Positions 25,344-33,242 are shown, counted from the first letter of the stretch. The stretch is 43,023 nt of DNA from CAYWNA01 sp964459305 (GCA_964459305.1 CAYWNA010000096.1:1-43023); one strand, 5' to 3'. Notes: a model not told the origin generated them from the letters alone. Numbers and translations: made by a program.

Positions 25344-26555
25344 GTGACAGAAGAGAATATCGAAAACTATCGCTGGCTCGTGAGTTCGGATGCCCGGCCG
25401 TGGCTCGATATGATTACCGCAAGTGAAAGATCGCTTGTGGCACTCAGCCAATCGCTTCGCAAAGAGATTGGGGTTACGCGAACTCATCTGGTCGTCGCTT
25501 TGGTTGAACTGCGACGTCGCGCCAAGACGAAGTTCAGCCAAGCCCAGCGGATGTTCTTCACGCGGCAGTTGCTCGAACAGGCGACGGACGAGGCAATCGC
25601 GGAGTACAAAGCCAGCCGTTTTCCAGCCGACCAGGATATCGCGGACCTCTGCTGTGGCATCGGCGGCGACTTGTTGGGATTGGCTGGTCGCGGTGGGGTG
25701 ACGGCGGTCGATCGTGACCCCGTTGCAGCCGTGCTGGCGGAAGCCAACTGCGAAGCTGCAGGCAAGACGCACGTGCAGTTCGTGGTCGCCGATGTCAGCC
25801 AGCATCGAGTCGATTCGTACGCCGCGTGGCATCTCGACCCCGACCGCCGAGCGGCGGGGCGGCGCACGACCAAAGTGGAGTATCAGGATCCAGATCCGGA
25901 TGCTGTCGAAAACCTTCGGAAATTGAATCCAAATGCCGCTGTCAAGTTGGCGCCGGCCACCAAGGTACCTGCCGGGTGGGCCGAGGAATCCGAACTGGAG
26001 TGGATTGGCAGCCGACGTGAATGCCGGCAGCAGGTTGCATGGTTTGGCGATTTATCGCGCAATTCGGGGCAGCGTTCCGCGACGGTTGTATCCGTGGGGG
26101 CGAAACCGCCATGCACCGTTCGTGGCGATCCGGCGGTTGAGCCGCCCGTTGCCTCGGAGCTTGGCCGCTACGTCTTTGAACCGCATGCGGTAGTATTGGC
26201 GGCCGGACTCGGCGGCGTATTGGCAAACCAGCATGATCTTTGGGTACCTTCTCCTCGCATTGCCTACTTGACGGGGGACCATGTTATAGCCAGTCCTGCC
26301 TTGAGTTGCTTCGAGGTGACAGAAGTCATGCCGTTTGACGTGAAGACGGTCAGGGCGTCCGTTCGCGAGCGCGGTATCGGGAATATCGAGGTGAAGCAAC
26401 GGGGCCTGCGTATCTCGCCGGAAGAAGTGGTGTCGAAGATCCGCGCCAAAGGAGACGAGTCGGCCACGCTGATACTCATGCGAATCGAAAAGAAGGTGAG
26501 AGCCGTTCTGACGCGACGTGTCAACGTCGACGAGGGCGACACGGAAGAAGTTTGA
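25344..26555 (+). CDS. Class I SAM-dependent methyltransferase with C-terminal THUMP-like domain
   Basis: A 403-residue protein. Residues 30-90 are a helical N-terminal domain (FSQAQRMFFTRQLLEQATDE.IA.YKA.RF). Residues 98-165 form the AdoMet-binding Rossmann core: IADLCCGIGGDLLGLAG (motif I), TAVDRDPVAA (motif II), VQFVVADVSQ. HLDPDRRA is the DP-x-R catalytic-loop motif of this family, and the C-terminal 100 residues (IAYLTGDHVIASPALSCFEV, ERGIGNIEVKQRGLRISPEEV) match the THUMP-like domain. The PG_1098 family has the same layout and is thought to methylate RNA; the target here is not known. The start is a GTG at 25344. Confidence 0.8.
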   Translation: MTEENIENYRWLVSSDARPWLDMITASERSLVALSQSLRKEIGVTRTHLVVALVELRRRAKTKFSQAQRMFFTRQLLEQATDEAIAEYKASRFPADQDIADLCCGIGGDLLGLAGRGGVTAVDRDPVAAVLAEANCEAAGKTHVQFVVADVSQHRVDSYAAWHLDPDRRAAGRRTTKVEYQDPDPDAVENLRKLNPNAAVKLAPATKVPAGWAEESELEWIGSRRECRQQVAWFGDLSRNSGQRSATVVSVGAKPPCTVRGDPAVEPPVASELGRYVFEPHAVVLAAGLGGVLANQHDLWVPSPRIAYLTGDHVIASPALSCFEVTEVMPFDVKTVRASVRERGIGNIEVKQRGLRISPEEVVSKIRAKGDESATLILMRIEKKVRAVLTRRVNVDEGDTEEV

Positions 26556-26628
26556 CCCCTGTGCCTGCCGCGGCTATGCTCTTGGTACTCGCCGGAACCT
26601 TCCCCTGATCGATTTTAGGAGACCTACC

Positions 26629-27954
26629 ATGCCCGTCTCATCCACCCGCCCAGACCGCCGACGTTTCCTCAAAAGCACCGCGACCGCTGCTGCCGGGCTG
26701 GCGGTTCCGTACTTCGTTCCGAGACACGTGCTCAGTTCGCCCGAAAACGCGGGCGCGAACGACCGTATTGGCGTCGCCGGCATCGGCGTTGGGCGCCAGG
26801 GCGGAGGACTGGTCCGCGGAGCGAAGGGTAAGAGAGACGTCCGCATGGTGGCCGTGGCCGATGTGAATCTCCCCCGGGCCCAGGGCATGGCCAAAGCACT
26901 CGGCGCCGAACCGTATCAGGACTACCGCAAACTGCTGGAACGAAAGGACGTGGATGCCATTGTTACCGCCACGCCGGACCATTGGCGAGCGCTCGTTTGC
27001 ATTCACGCCTGTCAGGCCGACAAGGACATCTATGCCGAAAAACCGATGACGTTGACCATTCGTGAGGGACGGCTCATGGTTCAGGCGGTCCGCAAATACG
27101 GCCGCGTATTTCAGACAGGTAGCCAGCAGCGGTCGAATGCGCAGAATCGACTTGGCTGCGAACTCGTGCGCAATGGCCGGATTGGCAAGGTCAAAATGGT
27201 GATCGGGAGCAACTATCCCAGTCCTTGGGAGTGTGCGCTTCCGAGCCAGTCGGTACCCGAGGGGCTCGACTGGGACATGTGGTGTGGCCCGACAGAGGTC
27301 GCTCCGTACCACAGCGACTTGTACAAGCCCAGGGCCAACCCCGGCTGGATCTCCTTCCGTCCGTACTCCGGCGGTGAAATGACCGGCTGGGGGGCACACG
27401 GCTTGGACCAAGTGCAATGGGCTCTGGGGATGGACGAGAGCGGACCAGTGGAAGTGTGGACTGAAGGCGATGAGTTCGACCCGCCGACCTACACCGCTCC
27501 CGAGTCCCGTTCCCGAGGCGAGAAGACCTGCCGCAGCCCGATGATTCACTACCGTTACCCGGACGGCGTGACTCTGAAACTCGACAATGGCAATCCCGGC
27601 GGAGCGATTTTCATCGGCGAGAAAGGCAAGATCGAAATCTTCCGCGGACGGGTCACTTCGAATCCAGCTGAACTGGTCAAAGAGCCAATCAAGGACGACG
27701 AGATCCATCTGTACAAGAGCGACAACCACATGCAGAACTGGCTGGACTGTATCAAAAGCCGCGAAAGACCGATCGCGGACGTCGAGATCGGTCACCGTTC
27801 TTCCACCGTGTGCCATCTTGGCAACATCGCCCGTAGGGTCGGCCGCAAGCTGAAGTGGGATCCGCAGAACGAGCAATTCGTCGATGACGAAGAGGCGAGC
27901 AACTACGTGGACCGCAGTAGGCGTAGGCCGTTCGAGTTGCCTGATACGGTGTGA
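26629..27954 (+). CDS. Gfo/Idh/MocA family oxidoreductase, Tat-exported
   Basis: A 441-residue NAD(P)-dependent oxidoreductase with a twin-arginine signal (DRRRFLKSTATAAAGLAVPYF). The Rossmann fold begins IGVAGIGVGRQGGG; YAEKPMTLTIREG is the EKP motif of the family. It continues PDHWRALVCIHACQADKDI and the substrate domain SNYPSPWECALPSQSVPEGLDWDMWCGPTEVAPYHSD, which is typical of the large planctomycete subfamily. AGGAG stands 8 bp before the ATG at 26629; the open frame reaches further upstream without support. The enzyme probably acts on a sugar or inositol in the periplasm; the substrate cannot be inferred. The adjacent methyltransferase ends 73 bp upstream. Confidence 0.9.
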   Translation: MPVSSTRPDRRRFLKSTATAAAGLAVPYFVPRHVLSSPENAGANDRIGVAGIGVGRQGGGLVRGAKGKRDVRMVAVADVNLPRAQGMAKALGAEPYQDYRKLLERKDVDAIVTATPDHWRALVCIHACQADKDIYAEKPMTLTIREGRLMVQAVRKYGRVFQTGSQQRSNAQNRLGCELVRNGRIGKVKMVIGSNYPSPWECALPSQSVPEGLDWDMWCGPTEVAPYHSDLYKPRANPGWISFRPYSGGEMTGWGAHGLDQVQWALGMDESGPVEVWTEGDEFDPPTYTAPESRSRGEKTCRSPMIHYRYPDGVTLKLDNGNPGGAIFIGEKGKIEIFRGRVTSNPAELVKEPIKDDEIHLYKSDNHMQNWLDCIKSRERPIADVEIGHRSSTVCHLGNIARRVGRKLKWDPQNEQFVDDEEASNYVDRSRRRPFELPDTV

Positions 27955-28191
27955 AAACGGAGGGTGGGAAAGCAAACGAAAGAACCCAAAGGCGTGGCTG
28001 TCGTTGCTCCCAAGCTCTAAGCCCCAAATTCTACCTTGCGCTCGAAACTCGGTCGCATGTGTCGTGGTCGGCTCGCCGTGTTTTCAAGTCGTGCGCCGGG
28101 ATTCTGATTTGCCACTAGGCGCGCGCGGTTGCGTTAATCAGAATTGGAAGAGTACTCCGCGCGGCAGTCTGACGGTCATCGGCGGAACAGA
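27955..28191. other. Gap after the Gfo/Idh/MocA gene with an inverted repeat
   Basis: No gene seen. The perfect 9-bp inverted repeat ATTCTGATT (28101-28109) and AATCAGAAT (28136-28144), with a 26-nt loop, may end transcription of the oxidoreductase gene or mark the end of a lost mobile element. Confidence 0.35.
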
Positions 28192-28296
28192 ATGTCGAAA
28201 GTCAGTTTGACTAAAGTGGTGCAAGTGGGACACCGACAGAAAGTTAAGGATCAGAGCGACCAACTGAAGACGGTCCTTCAAGAAAGAGCGATTTGA
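28192..28296 (+). CDS. Very small ORF coupled to the next gene
   Basis: A 34-codon frame starting ATG at 28192 and reading MSKVSLTKVV, then QKVKDQSDQLKTVLQERAI. The stop (TGA 28294-28296) overlaps the ATG of the next ORF (28296) in a TGATG arrangement, typical of coupled translation. GGCGGAA lies just upstream. The predicted peptide is basic and largely helical. No family is recognised; chance is possible at this length. Confidence 0.35.
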   Translation: MSKVSLTKVVQVGHRQKVKDQSDQLKTVLQERAI

Positions 28297-28502
28297 TGTC
28301 ATTCACCCTGCAAGTCGTAGATTGGCGAGACGGTAACGGCTCCAGCTATCCGGAATACGCTGGTAGCGTGTCGTTGTGGGAGTACGTTGATGGTCCGAAG
28401 GACTGGCGAACAAAAGCCGAGGCTGAAGCGGCCGCCGAAGCGGCATGGATCGAGCCGGACTGCAATGGCGTCGCGCCGGTCTGCGTCGTGAAAGAGTGCT
28501 GA
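28296..28502 (+). CDS. Small hypothetical protein
   Basis: A 68-residue acidic protein, MSFTLQVVDWRDGNGSSYPEY, then WEYVDGPKDWRTKAEAEAAAEAAWIEPDCNG. There is no signal peptide or membrane segment. It reads like a small cytosolic domain with two beta strands and one helix. It begins within the stop codon of the 34-residue ORF and ends 24 bp before a hairpin terminator, which supports a genuine two-gene unit. Function unknown. Confidence 0.5.
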   Translation: MSFTLQVVDWRDGNGSSYPEYAGSVSLWEYVDGPKDWRTKAEAEAAAEAAWIEPDCNGVAPVCVVKEC

Positions 28503-28526
28503 CCCACATTGTCGACGCCATTGGCC

Positions 28527-28543
28527 GAACCGATTAGCGGTTC
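28527..28543 (+). terminator. Small hairpin after the 68-residue ORF
   Basis: GAACCG (28527-28532) pairs with CGGTTC (28538-28543), followed by CTTTCGTGCTGCTT. Short stem, weak T content. Confidence 0.35.
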
Positions 28544-28569
28544 CTTTCGTGCTGCTTGACGCTGCGCAC

Positions 28570-28617
28570 GAGAAATGCCCGAAACCCTCTACCAGTCGAG
28601 AGTTTCGGGCATTTCTC
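28570..28617. terminator. Strong hairpin, probable bidirectional terminator
   Basis: GAGAAATGCCCGAAA (28570-28584) is the perfect reverse complement of TTTCGGGCATTTCTC (28603-28617), 15 bp, extended by a few inner pairs. It lies between the small coupled ORFs and tRNA-Gln, which transcribes towards it from the other side, so it can end both. Confidence 0.7.
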
Positions 28618-28703
28618 ACTTCTTGACCAGAGTTGCCCCCGTCGAACTCAGCTCCGACATCCCCCCAGACGAATAGCTCTCAATGCGTCAAAGCGTGAGC
28701 AAG

Positions 28704-28775
28704 CTACCCGGCCAGGACTTGAACCTGGAATTAGGGGACCAAAACCCCTTGTGTTGCCAATTACACCACCGGGTA
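28704..28775 (-). tRNA. tRNA-Gln (anticodon UUG)
   Basis: On the minus strand the acceptor stem TACCCGG pairs with CCGGGTA. The D-arm GTGT/ACAC, anticodon stem AGGGG/CCCCT with loop TTTTGGT (anticodon TTG), and T-arm CCAGG-TTCAAGT-CCTGG all fold as expected, with discriminator G. The U1-A72 first pair is typical of tRNA-Gln. CCA is not encoded. Length 72 nt. Confidence 0.93.
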
Positions 28776-28888
28776 AAGCAAGATCACAAGTAATCTTATG
28801 GATTTCGTTTCCGGCAACAACCACAGTTCCGCAACTTGTTGACAGGCCATCGCAAACAAATGTTCGATTCTCTCGTCAGACAAAGCAC

Positions 28889-28919
28889 GAAAAAACCCCG
28901 CTTCAATAAGAAGCGGGGT
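28889..28919 (-). terminator. Rho-independent terminator of the pseudopilin gene
   Basis: On the minus strand ACCCCGCTTC (28919-28910) pairs with GAAGCGGGGT (28904-28895) around a 5-nt loop, followed directly by a run of T (28894-28889). It lies 65 bp after the pseudopilin stop codon. Confidence 0.85.
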
Positions 28920-28983
28920 GAATGCTCGTCCCTGCTCGCTGGCTATCCGAGATCCGCTCCGAGAGGAAAGTTCGCCCGGGTCC

Positions 28984-29430
28984 TTAGAAGGTCAAGTGAT
29001 CGGTGTCATTGATCCAGATCTGGCCAGTACCTTCATCATACAGCCACCCGCCCGAACCTGCCGCGGCCGCTGGTGGAATCGTGGCCCCGGCATCCACGAT
29101 GGTGTCGTCGTTGTTGAATGGGTTTTCCGGAATCATCTGGAGATACGGACCGAAGGCCCCAGCGCCAGGATTGGGCGTGCCATCAACATCCGTTTCCTGA
29201 GTCAATTGGTTGACGATCGCCGCTTCCGAAGGCGCGGTGCCGTTGTGCTGAGCTTTGAACAGCTCGATCTGCGATCGCATTACGTGGAGATTGTACAGTG
29301 CGTTGCTCGCTCGTGCCTCATCGGTTGAATTGGCGTACTTTGGAATAATCGTGGCGGCCAAGATGGCCAAGATCACGACCACGATCAGAACTTCGACTAA
29401 CGTGAAACCCCGCTTTCTTTTCGCTCTCAT
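28984..29430 (-). CDS. Type IV pilin-like / type II secretion pseudopilin
   Basis: A 148-residue prepilin. The leader KRKRG is followed by FTLVEVLIVVVILAILAATI, the classic prepilin-peptidase site (G^F, Glu at +5) and hydrophobic helix. The mature part has IIPKYANSTDEARASNALYNLHVMRSQIELFKAQHNG, as in GspG-type major pseudopilins. The C-terminal half (GPYLQMIPENPFN, GSGGWLYDEGTGQIWINDTD) is a beta-rich head. This subtype is widespread in planctomycetes. It stands alone, with its own terminator. GAGAGGA precedes the ATG at about 10 bp. Confidence 0.92.
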   Translation of the reverse strand: MRAKRKRGFTLVEVLIVVVILAILAATIIPKYANSTDEARASNALYNLHVMRSQIELFKAQHNGTAPSEAAIVNQLTQETDVDGTPNPGAGAFGPYLQMIPENPFNNDDTIVDAGATIPPAAAAGSGGWLYDEGTGQIWINDTDHLTF

Positions 29431-29840
29431 GGCTGACGTTTCCTCTCTTCTTCTCGCTAGCTGGACTGAATACTCTCACGGATGAGCCAGCAGGCATTTC
29501 GGCCCACTGTATGTACCTAGGTTGCCGCTATTGGCCAAGCAAGAAGAACTTTAGAGAATTCGGGGTCAAATGGGCTTCGAAGTCGCGAAATCGATAACTG
29601 TATTTTGGCTGGAGCGGGTTGTGTCGGCTCTGTCGACAATACAGCTCGGCCAATCCCGGCTTTCACGGACCGCCGGAGATCTTGATCTGACCGCGGAGAG
29701 TGTCCAGAGTATCGCAGATCGAGGCGCCGGTCCTTTTGCCCAGATACGGGGATCACGAATTGCGCATACCCATTAAGGAACATTGATGGGATGCGGCTGC
29801 AGTGAGAGAGAGGCAGGAACGTCAGTTCTGCTGTTTGACG
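29431..29840. other. Intergenic region upstream of the pseudopilin gene
   Basis: No credible gene in either strand in 410 bp. It should contain the pseudopilin promoter (minus strand) and the end of the 29841 gene; no strong hairpin or promoter pair is visible. Confidence 0.4.
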
Positions 29841-30626
29841 TTATTTGCCGTCATCCACAGCATAGGGAACTAAGATGAAGGTTGGCCGCGGGCTGTCACC
29901 TCCCATGAACGGCACGGCTCCGACCGAGGGCCGGAGAGGCGAGTAGCCGAGCCACTTGCGAACCTCAATTCGCCTGCGACGTTCTTCCGCCTTCTGTGCG
30001 GCTCGACGCCGAACCAAGTCTTGCGCATCAAGACGCCGTCTCGAATCGGATGGAGGATTGCCCGTCCACACGGGTGGAGTGATCGGGTAACTTGGCAGCG
30101 GCGCTACGTCGGCCGGCGTTCGCGAATAGTCGGCGCGCCCCGGTTCGTCCTCGTCCAAGTTGTCGGTGGGCACACGTTTCGATGGAGGCGGCAGAACATC
30201 AACAGTGCTGCCATCAGGCTCCGGTGCTGCCATGGGCGGCTTGGCACCTGATGCTGGCGGCCGTGTCGGGCTCTGGGCGAGTACCGAAGTTTGGCTTCGA
30301 GTGATGATCGGCGGCCGCGTTTCCTGACCAAGTGCCAGCATCTTGGCCGCGACCGGTGCGCCTTGGAGCGATCCATTTTGAGGGGTGATGCCTAGTGTTC
30401 GACCCACTATGGGCATGGATGTTTCCGCACCGGTGAACGCTTCGTGCGGCAACCGGCCTTCGGCGTAGTACGCCTCGGCCGTGCCCCATCTCGCGAGGCT
30501 CTCGGCAGAGACCACTTCCGCCTGATCGCTTGCGGCCATCAGTTTTCCCGTCACCAACTCTTGGGCCGCCATGCCGGCGCTAGCCGCGAACAACAACAAC
30601 GAGAAGGGATGACCCAAAATTTTCAT
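29841..30626 (-). CDS. Secreted proline-rich protein, candidate member of the ECF regulon
   Basis: A 261-residue protein of unknown function. The ATG at 30626 gives a signal peptide (MKILGHPFSLLLFAASAGMAAQ). A 100-residue region rich in Pro/Ala follows, then PPSYPITPP-like proline motifs, a charged helix (LDAQDLVRRRAAQKAEERRRRIEVRKWLG) and a glycine/proline C-terminus (FMGGDSPRPTFILVPYAVDDG). The frame is open up to 30731, but those codons overlap a promoter-like motif (30711-30736), which supports the lower start. It follows the anti-sigma gene on the same strand after 168 bp and has its own copy of the GGAATA...GATC element. Confidence 0.6.
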   Translation of the reverse strand: MKILGHPFSLLLFAASAGMAAQELVTGKLMAASDQAEVVSAESLARWGTAEAYYAEGRLPHEAFTGAETSMPIVGRTLGITPQNGSLQGAPVAAKMLALGQETRPPIITRSQTSVLAQSPTRPPASGAKPPMAAPEPDGSTVDVLPPPSKRVPTDNLDEDEPGRADYSRTPADVAPLPSYPITPPVWTGNPPSDSRRRLDAQDLVRRRAAQKAEERRRRIEVRKWLGYSPLRPSVGAVPFMGGDSPRPTFILVPYAVDDGK

Positions 30627-30710
30627 CAGATCCACGTACGGCGTGATATTGGAGGCGGAGCTAGAATGCGGTGTGCCGATTGTGAGGAATGACCAAGCGG
30701 GGCGCAGCGA

Positions 30711-30736
30711 GGATCTGCACTCCGTCGTCATATTCC
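30711..30736 (-). promoter_or_regulatory. Candidate ECF promoter of the secreted protein gene
   Basis: On the minus strand GGAATA (30736-30731), a 15-bp spacer and GATCC (30715-30711). This is one base shorter in the spacer than the three other copies near the sigma gene. It would place transcription start about 75 nt before the ATG at 30626. Confidence 0.45.
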
Positions 30737-30794
30737 GCTTCGGTCTGCGCAGGGCTGGAAGATTAGCTTATTGGTGGGAATTCCGGTATGCGCG

Positions 30795-31661
30795 TCAAAC
30801 CTTGCCGGTTGGGGAAGTCAGAACTGCGCGTCTACCATTCCATCCGAGGATCATGCGGGATTCAACGAACCTGCAATACCGCTGAAGGTCGCCTTTGACA
30901 GCCATGACATACACCATCCCCCCTCGCTGCCAAACTGCGATCACCTTGCCCCCGGTGGTCGAAATGGGGTCAGGAGATGTAGACAGGTCGGATTGAATCA
31001 CTTTGGGGCGGATACAAAAGGCCCAGGCATAGTCGCGTCCTCGCCCCGCCAGATCATACACAACCGCTCGCGAGTCGTAGGAGGTTTCTACTCGGCACCA
31101 TCGATGACGAGTGCCCCGCACCAACCCATCGAGAGGGTGATCCTGGGATCCCAACTGGGCGAAGTCCTCGTTCCAGGTGGAATGATCCAGCTTTTCCATC
31201 CATTCAGCGACTTTGGCGGGAAGAGTGTCCTTAGTTATGATACCTTGATTTCGCCAGTCGAAAACGACTAAGCAGAATGCCACAGACACTGCAACGGTAC
31301 CCAGGCTAATGGCTAGGTAGTGCCAATGCCGACGTTTTGACGGGCCAATGGAACGCGTTGCCCCTTCGGCGTCGTCGGCCGTATCGGACAAGTCGTCGAC
31401 GCTGTAAACGGAGCTTTCGCACGCCGACGACGTCCGTTCTCCGAGCGCCGTCAACAATCGGTCCGACAAGCCGTCGGGCACGGGCACATCTCGAAACGCG
31501 CCGCCGATCACAACGTCACACTGCTGCGTTTTCTGGTACAACCGACGTGCCGCTTCATCGTGCTGAAACACGTCGGTCAGGGCCGAGATCTCTGGCAAGC
31601 GCGGATCGTCCGTGTCCGGCCTGCAGACATCAATCGCTTGTTTGATTTCCCGATCGTTCAT
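30795..31661 (-). CDS. Putative membrane anti-sigma factor
   Basis: A 288-residue single-pass membrane protein. The cytoplasmic N-terminal region (about 1-110, MNDREIKQAIDVCRPD, LTDVFQHDEAARRLYQKTQQ) precedes one membrane helix, HYLAISLGTVAVSVAFCLVVF (about 115-135). An extracytoplasmic domain of about 150 residues follows, containing KVAEWMEKLDHSTW and VIAVWQRGGMVYVMAVKGDL. No HxxxCxxC zinc motif is present. The gene starts 10 bp after the ECF sigma stop with a good ribosome binding site (GGTGAGG), so the pair is co-translated, as is typical of sigma/anti-sigma pairs. The assignment rests on layout and linkage. Confidence 0.65.
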   Translation of the reverse strand: MNDREIKQAIDVCRPDTDDPRLPEISALTDVFQHDEAARRLYQKTQQCDVVIGGAFRDVPVPDGLSDRLLTALGERTSSACESSVYSVDDLSDTADDAEGATRSIGPSKRRHWHYLAISLGTVAVSVAFCLVVFDWRNQGIITKDTLPAKVAEWMEKLDHSTWNEDFAQLGSQDHPLDGLVRGTRHRWCRVETSYDSRAVVYDLAGRGRDYAWAFCIRPKVIQSDLSTSPDPISTTGGKVIAVWQRGGMVYVMAVKGDLQRYCRFVESRMILGWNGRRAVLTSPTGKV

Positions 31662-31671
31662 TTGTCGTACC

Positions 31672-32322
31672 TCACCGGCCGACTTGGCGCTGATGCTTGC
31701 GCATCCCAGCGGCCAACGCTGGTGCGCTTCCAGCATCGCATGCCGGCCTCCGTGCTAGCTGGTCTTCGCGATCCGTCGCCCTCCGCAAGAGATGCCCACG
31801 CAGACGACCCTTCGCCCGCGTCAGGCGACTCATTACGGTACCAATCGGAATCTCCAGTTTGGCGGCGATTTCCTTGTATGAGCACTCTTCGAAATAGAAC
31901 ATTACCAAGACGAGTTTGAACTCGTCGGGCAGTTCATCAATGGCCAGTTGCAGTTGCTCAGCGTCGATGTCTTCCTCCGAGACTTTATCCGGAATGCTCT
32001 CGACGTCCAACTCCAAACCGGTAGCGTTGACTGGGTGCCGCTTCCGTTTGCTCTTCAGAAAACAACTCCGCAATATCGCAAACAGCCAGGCGGCCGCCTT
32101 GTCAGGCTCGCGAACCTGTGCCAGTCGCTGCTGAGCAATCAGAAACGTCTGCTGTGTCAGGTCTTCGGCATCCGCTTCGTTGCCGGACAGTCGAAAGGCA
32201 TATCGATACACGTCGCGATGGTGCTCCACGACCAATGTACGGATATCCAGTTGGGGATATCTGTTCCCTTCGCAGGCCGCATTTCCTGTGTCGCACTTTA
32301 CGCGCGTGGAATGGTCGCCCAT
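31672..32322 (-). CDS. ECF-type RNA polymerase sigma factor
   Basis: A 216-residue sigma-70 family protein with regions 2 and 4 only. Region 2: LVVEHHRDVYRYAFRLSGNE, then EDLTQQTFLIA and AAAWLFAILRSCFL. Region 4: AIDELPDEFKLVLVMFYFEECSYKEIAAKLEIPIGTVMSRLTRAKGRLR, a clear helix-turn-helix. The ATG at 32322 (MGDHSTRV) has AGAGGAAAG directly upstream; the longer frame up to 32352 overlaps the -10 element of its own promoter and is rejected. Immediately downstream lies the anti-sigma gene. The C-terminal tail (LARRPACDAGSAPALAAG) is extra. Confidence 0.9.
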   Translation of the reverse strand: MGDHSTRVKCDTGNAACEGNRYPQLDIRTLVVEHHRDVYRYAFRLSGNEADAEDLTQQTFLIAQQRLAQVREPDKAAAWLFAILRSCFLKSKRKRHPVNATGLELDVESIPDKVSEEDIDAEQLQLAIDELPDEFKLVLVMFYFEECSYKEIAAKLEIPIGTVMSRLTRAKGRLRGHLLRRATDREDQLARRPACDAGSAPALAAGMRKHQRQVGR

Positions 32323-32341
32323 CTTTCCTCTACCCCTAGAA

Positions 32342-32368
32342 CGATCCATCAAACTGCCATATTATTCC
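32342..32368 (-). promoter_or_regulatory. Candidate autoregulatory ECF promoter of the sigma gene
   Basis: On the minus strand GGAATA (32368-32363), a 16-bp spacer and GATCG (32346-32342), 20 bp before the ATG at 32322. The same geometry precedes the two divergent lipoprotein genes, so the sigma factor probably drives its own transcription. Confidence 0.6.
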
Positions 32369-32427
32369 GCATTTTGACAAGAAAATCGATGGCTGTCGTG
32401 CCTGGTCGTCCTTTTTTGAACTGTTTG

Positions 32428-32454
32428 GGAATATTTCGGCCGCAAACTGGGTCA
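32428..32454 (+). promoter_or_regulatory. Candidate ECF promoter of the first Glu-rich lipoprotein gene
   Basis: GGAATA (32428-32433), a 16-bp spacer and GGTCA (32450-32454), about 85 bp before the ATG at 32540. The preceding bases GTTTG are shared with the copy before the second lipoprotein gene. Confidence 0.6.
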
Positions 32455-32539
32455 AGTGAGTGTGAGGTGTTTCTGGTTACAGGCAACACCGGTCGAGGTG
32501 TTAGTTCTGAGAATTCCGAGTTACAAGAAGGAGGAAGGT

Positions 32540-33030
32540 ATGAAAGGCATTTGTTGGCTAGTTGTTCTGTTGGGACTGGGCATGTTTATTGTTGGTTGCG
32601 GGCAGGCGGATACTGGAGGCACGTCGCCCGAACCTCAAATCATCGACGAAGGTATGCCGGACGAAGCCGCACCTGAGGAGGCCGCACCTGAGGAGGCCGC
32701 TCCTGAGGAAGCCGCACCTGAGGAAGCCGCACCTGAGGAAGCCGCTCCTGAGGAAGCCGCTCCTGAGGAAGCCGCACCTGAGGAAGCCGCTCCTGANNNN
32801 NNNNNNNNNNNNNNNNNNNNNNNNNNNNNNNNNNNNNNNNNNNNNNNNNNNNNNNNNNNNNNNNNNNNNNNNNNNNNNNNNNNNNNNNNNNNNNNNCCGC
32901 TCCTGAGGAAGCCGCTCCTGAGGAAGCCGCACCTGAGGAAGCCGCTCCTGAGGAAGCCGCTCCTGAGGAAGCCGCACCTGAGGAAGCCGCTCCTGAAGAA
33001 GCTGCTCCCGAGGAACCTGCAGCTGAGTGA
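32540..33030 (+). CDS. Glu/Ala/Pro-repeat lipoprotein, interrupted by an assembly gap
   Basis: A signal peptide (MKGICWLVVLLGLGMFIVGC) with lipobox VGC, then CGQADTGGTSPEPQIIDEG, then a long array of the pentapeptide EEAAP and a short end (EEPAAE, stop TGA). The repeat gives a highly acidic, extended stalk. The 15-bp DNA unit is GAGGAAGCCGC-A/T-CCT. A run of exactly 100 N at 32797-32896 marks an unresolved gap of unknown length, so the true repeat number is unknown and the frame cannot be followed through it. In the reading frame of the right flank, the array ends at the TGA at 33028. AAGGAGGAAGG precedes the ATG. A homologous gene follows in tandem. Confidence 0.75.
32656..33012 (+). repeat. 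15-bp coding tandem repeat (EEAAP) with a gap
   Basis: Nine units are visible left of the gap and seven right of it. At the wobble base of the second Ala codon (GCA or GCT) the units alternate as A-A-T-A-A-T-T-A-T on the left and T-T-A-T-T-A-T on the right, which shows a 45-bp higher-order period. Such a period comes from expansion in blocks of three units. The 100 N between 32797 and 32896 are a placeholder. Confidence 0.85.
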
Positions 33031-33123
33031 TCGGCACGCAAGGAGCCGGAGACCTATCCGGATACCAGCGCCGAGTCGGGGAACTGACCCGACGGAATCC
33101 GCTGGTAGGGATCGAATGCGAGG

Positions 33124-33161
33124 AAAAGGAAGGTACGGACCACATGTCGGGCCTTCCTTTT
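33124..33161 (+). terminator. Terminator-like hairpin after the first lipoprotein gene
   Basis: AAAAGGAAGG (33124-33133) pairs with CCTTCCTTTT (33152-33161), followed by CGTTTGCG. A near-copy follows the second lipoprotein gene (33704-33741), so the terminator was duplicated with the gene. Confidence 0.65.
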
Positions 33162-33242
33162 CGTTTGCGCTCGATCGTCACGCCGATGAACCCGACGGGC
33201 AACACAAGTCAGGTCCCCCGCACCAGTGTTCCCCAACGTTTG

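Noticed and set aside
28704..28918. CRISPR-like array in the tRNA/terminator region
   Set aside because: The repeated GC-rich blocks are tRNA arms and a terminator stem, not regularly spaced direct repeats. No CRISPR array or cas gene is present in the window.
29517..29783. 88-residue frame on the minus strand between the pseudopilin gene and the 29841 gene
   Set aside because: Composition is unlike neighbouring genes, no ribosome binding site, no signal or domain.
32562..33205. Long frames on both strands through the EEAAP repeat (LLRKP, SGAAS and QERLP types)
   Set aside because: These are alternate-frame shadows of the 15-bp repeat and depend on the arbitrary 100-N gap; 15 is divisible by 3, so every frame stays open.
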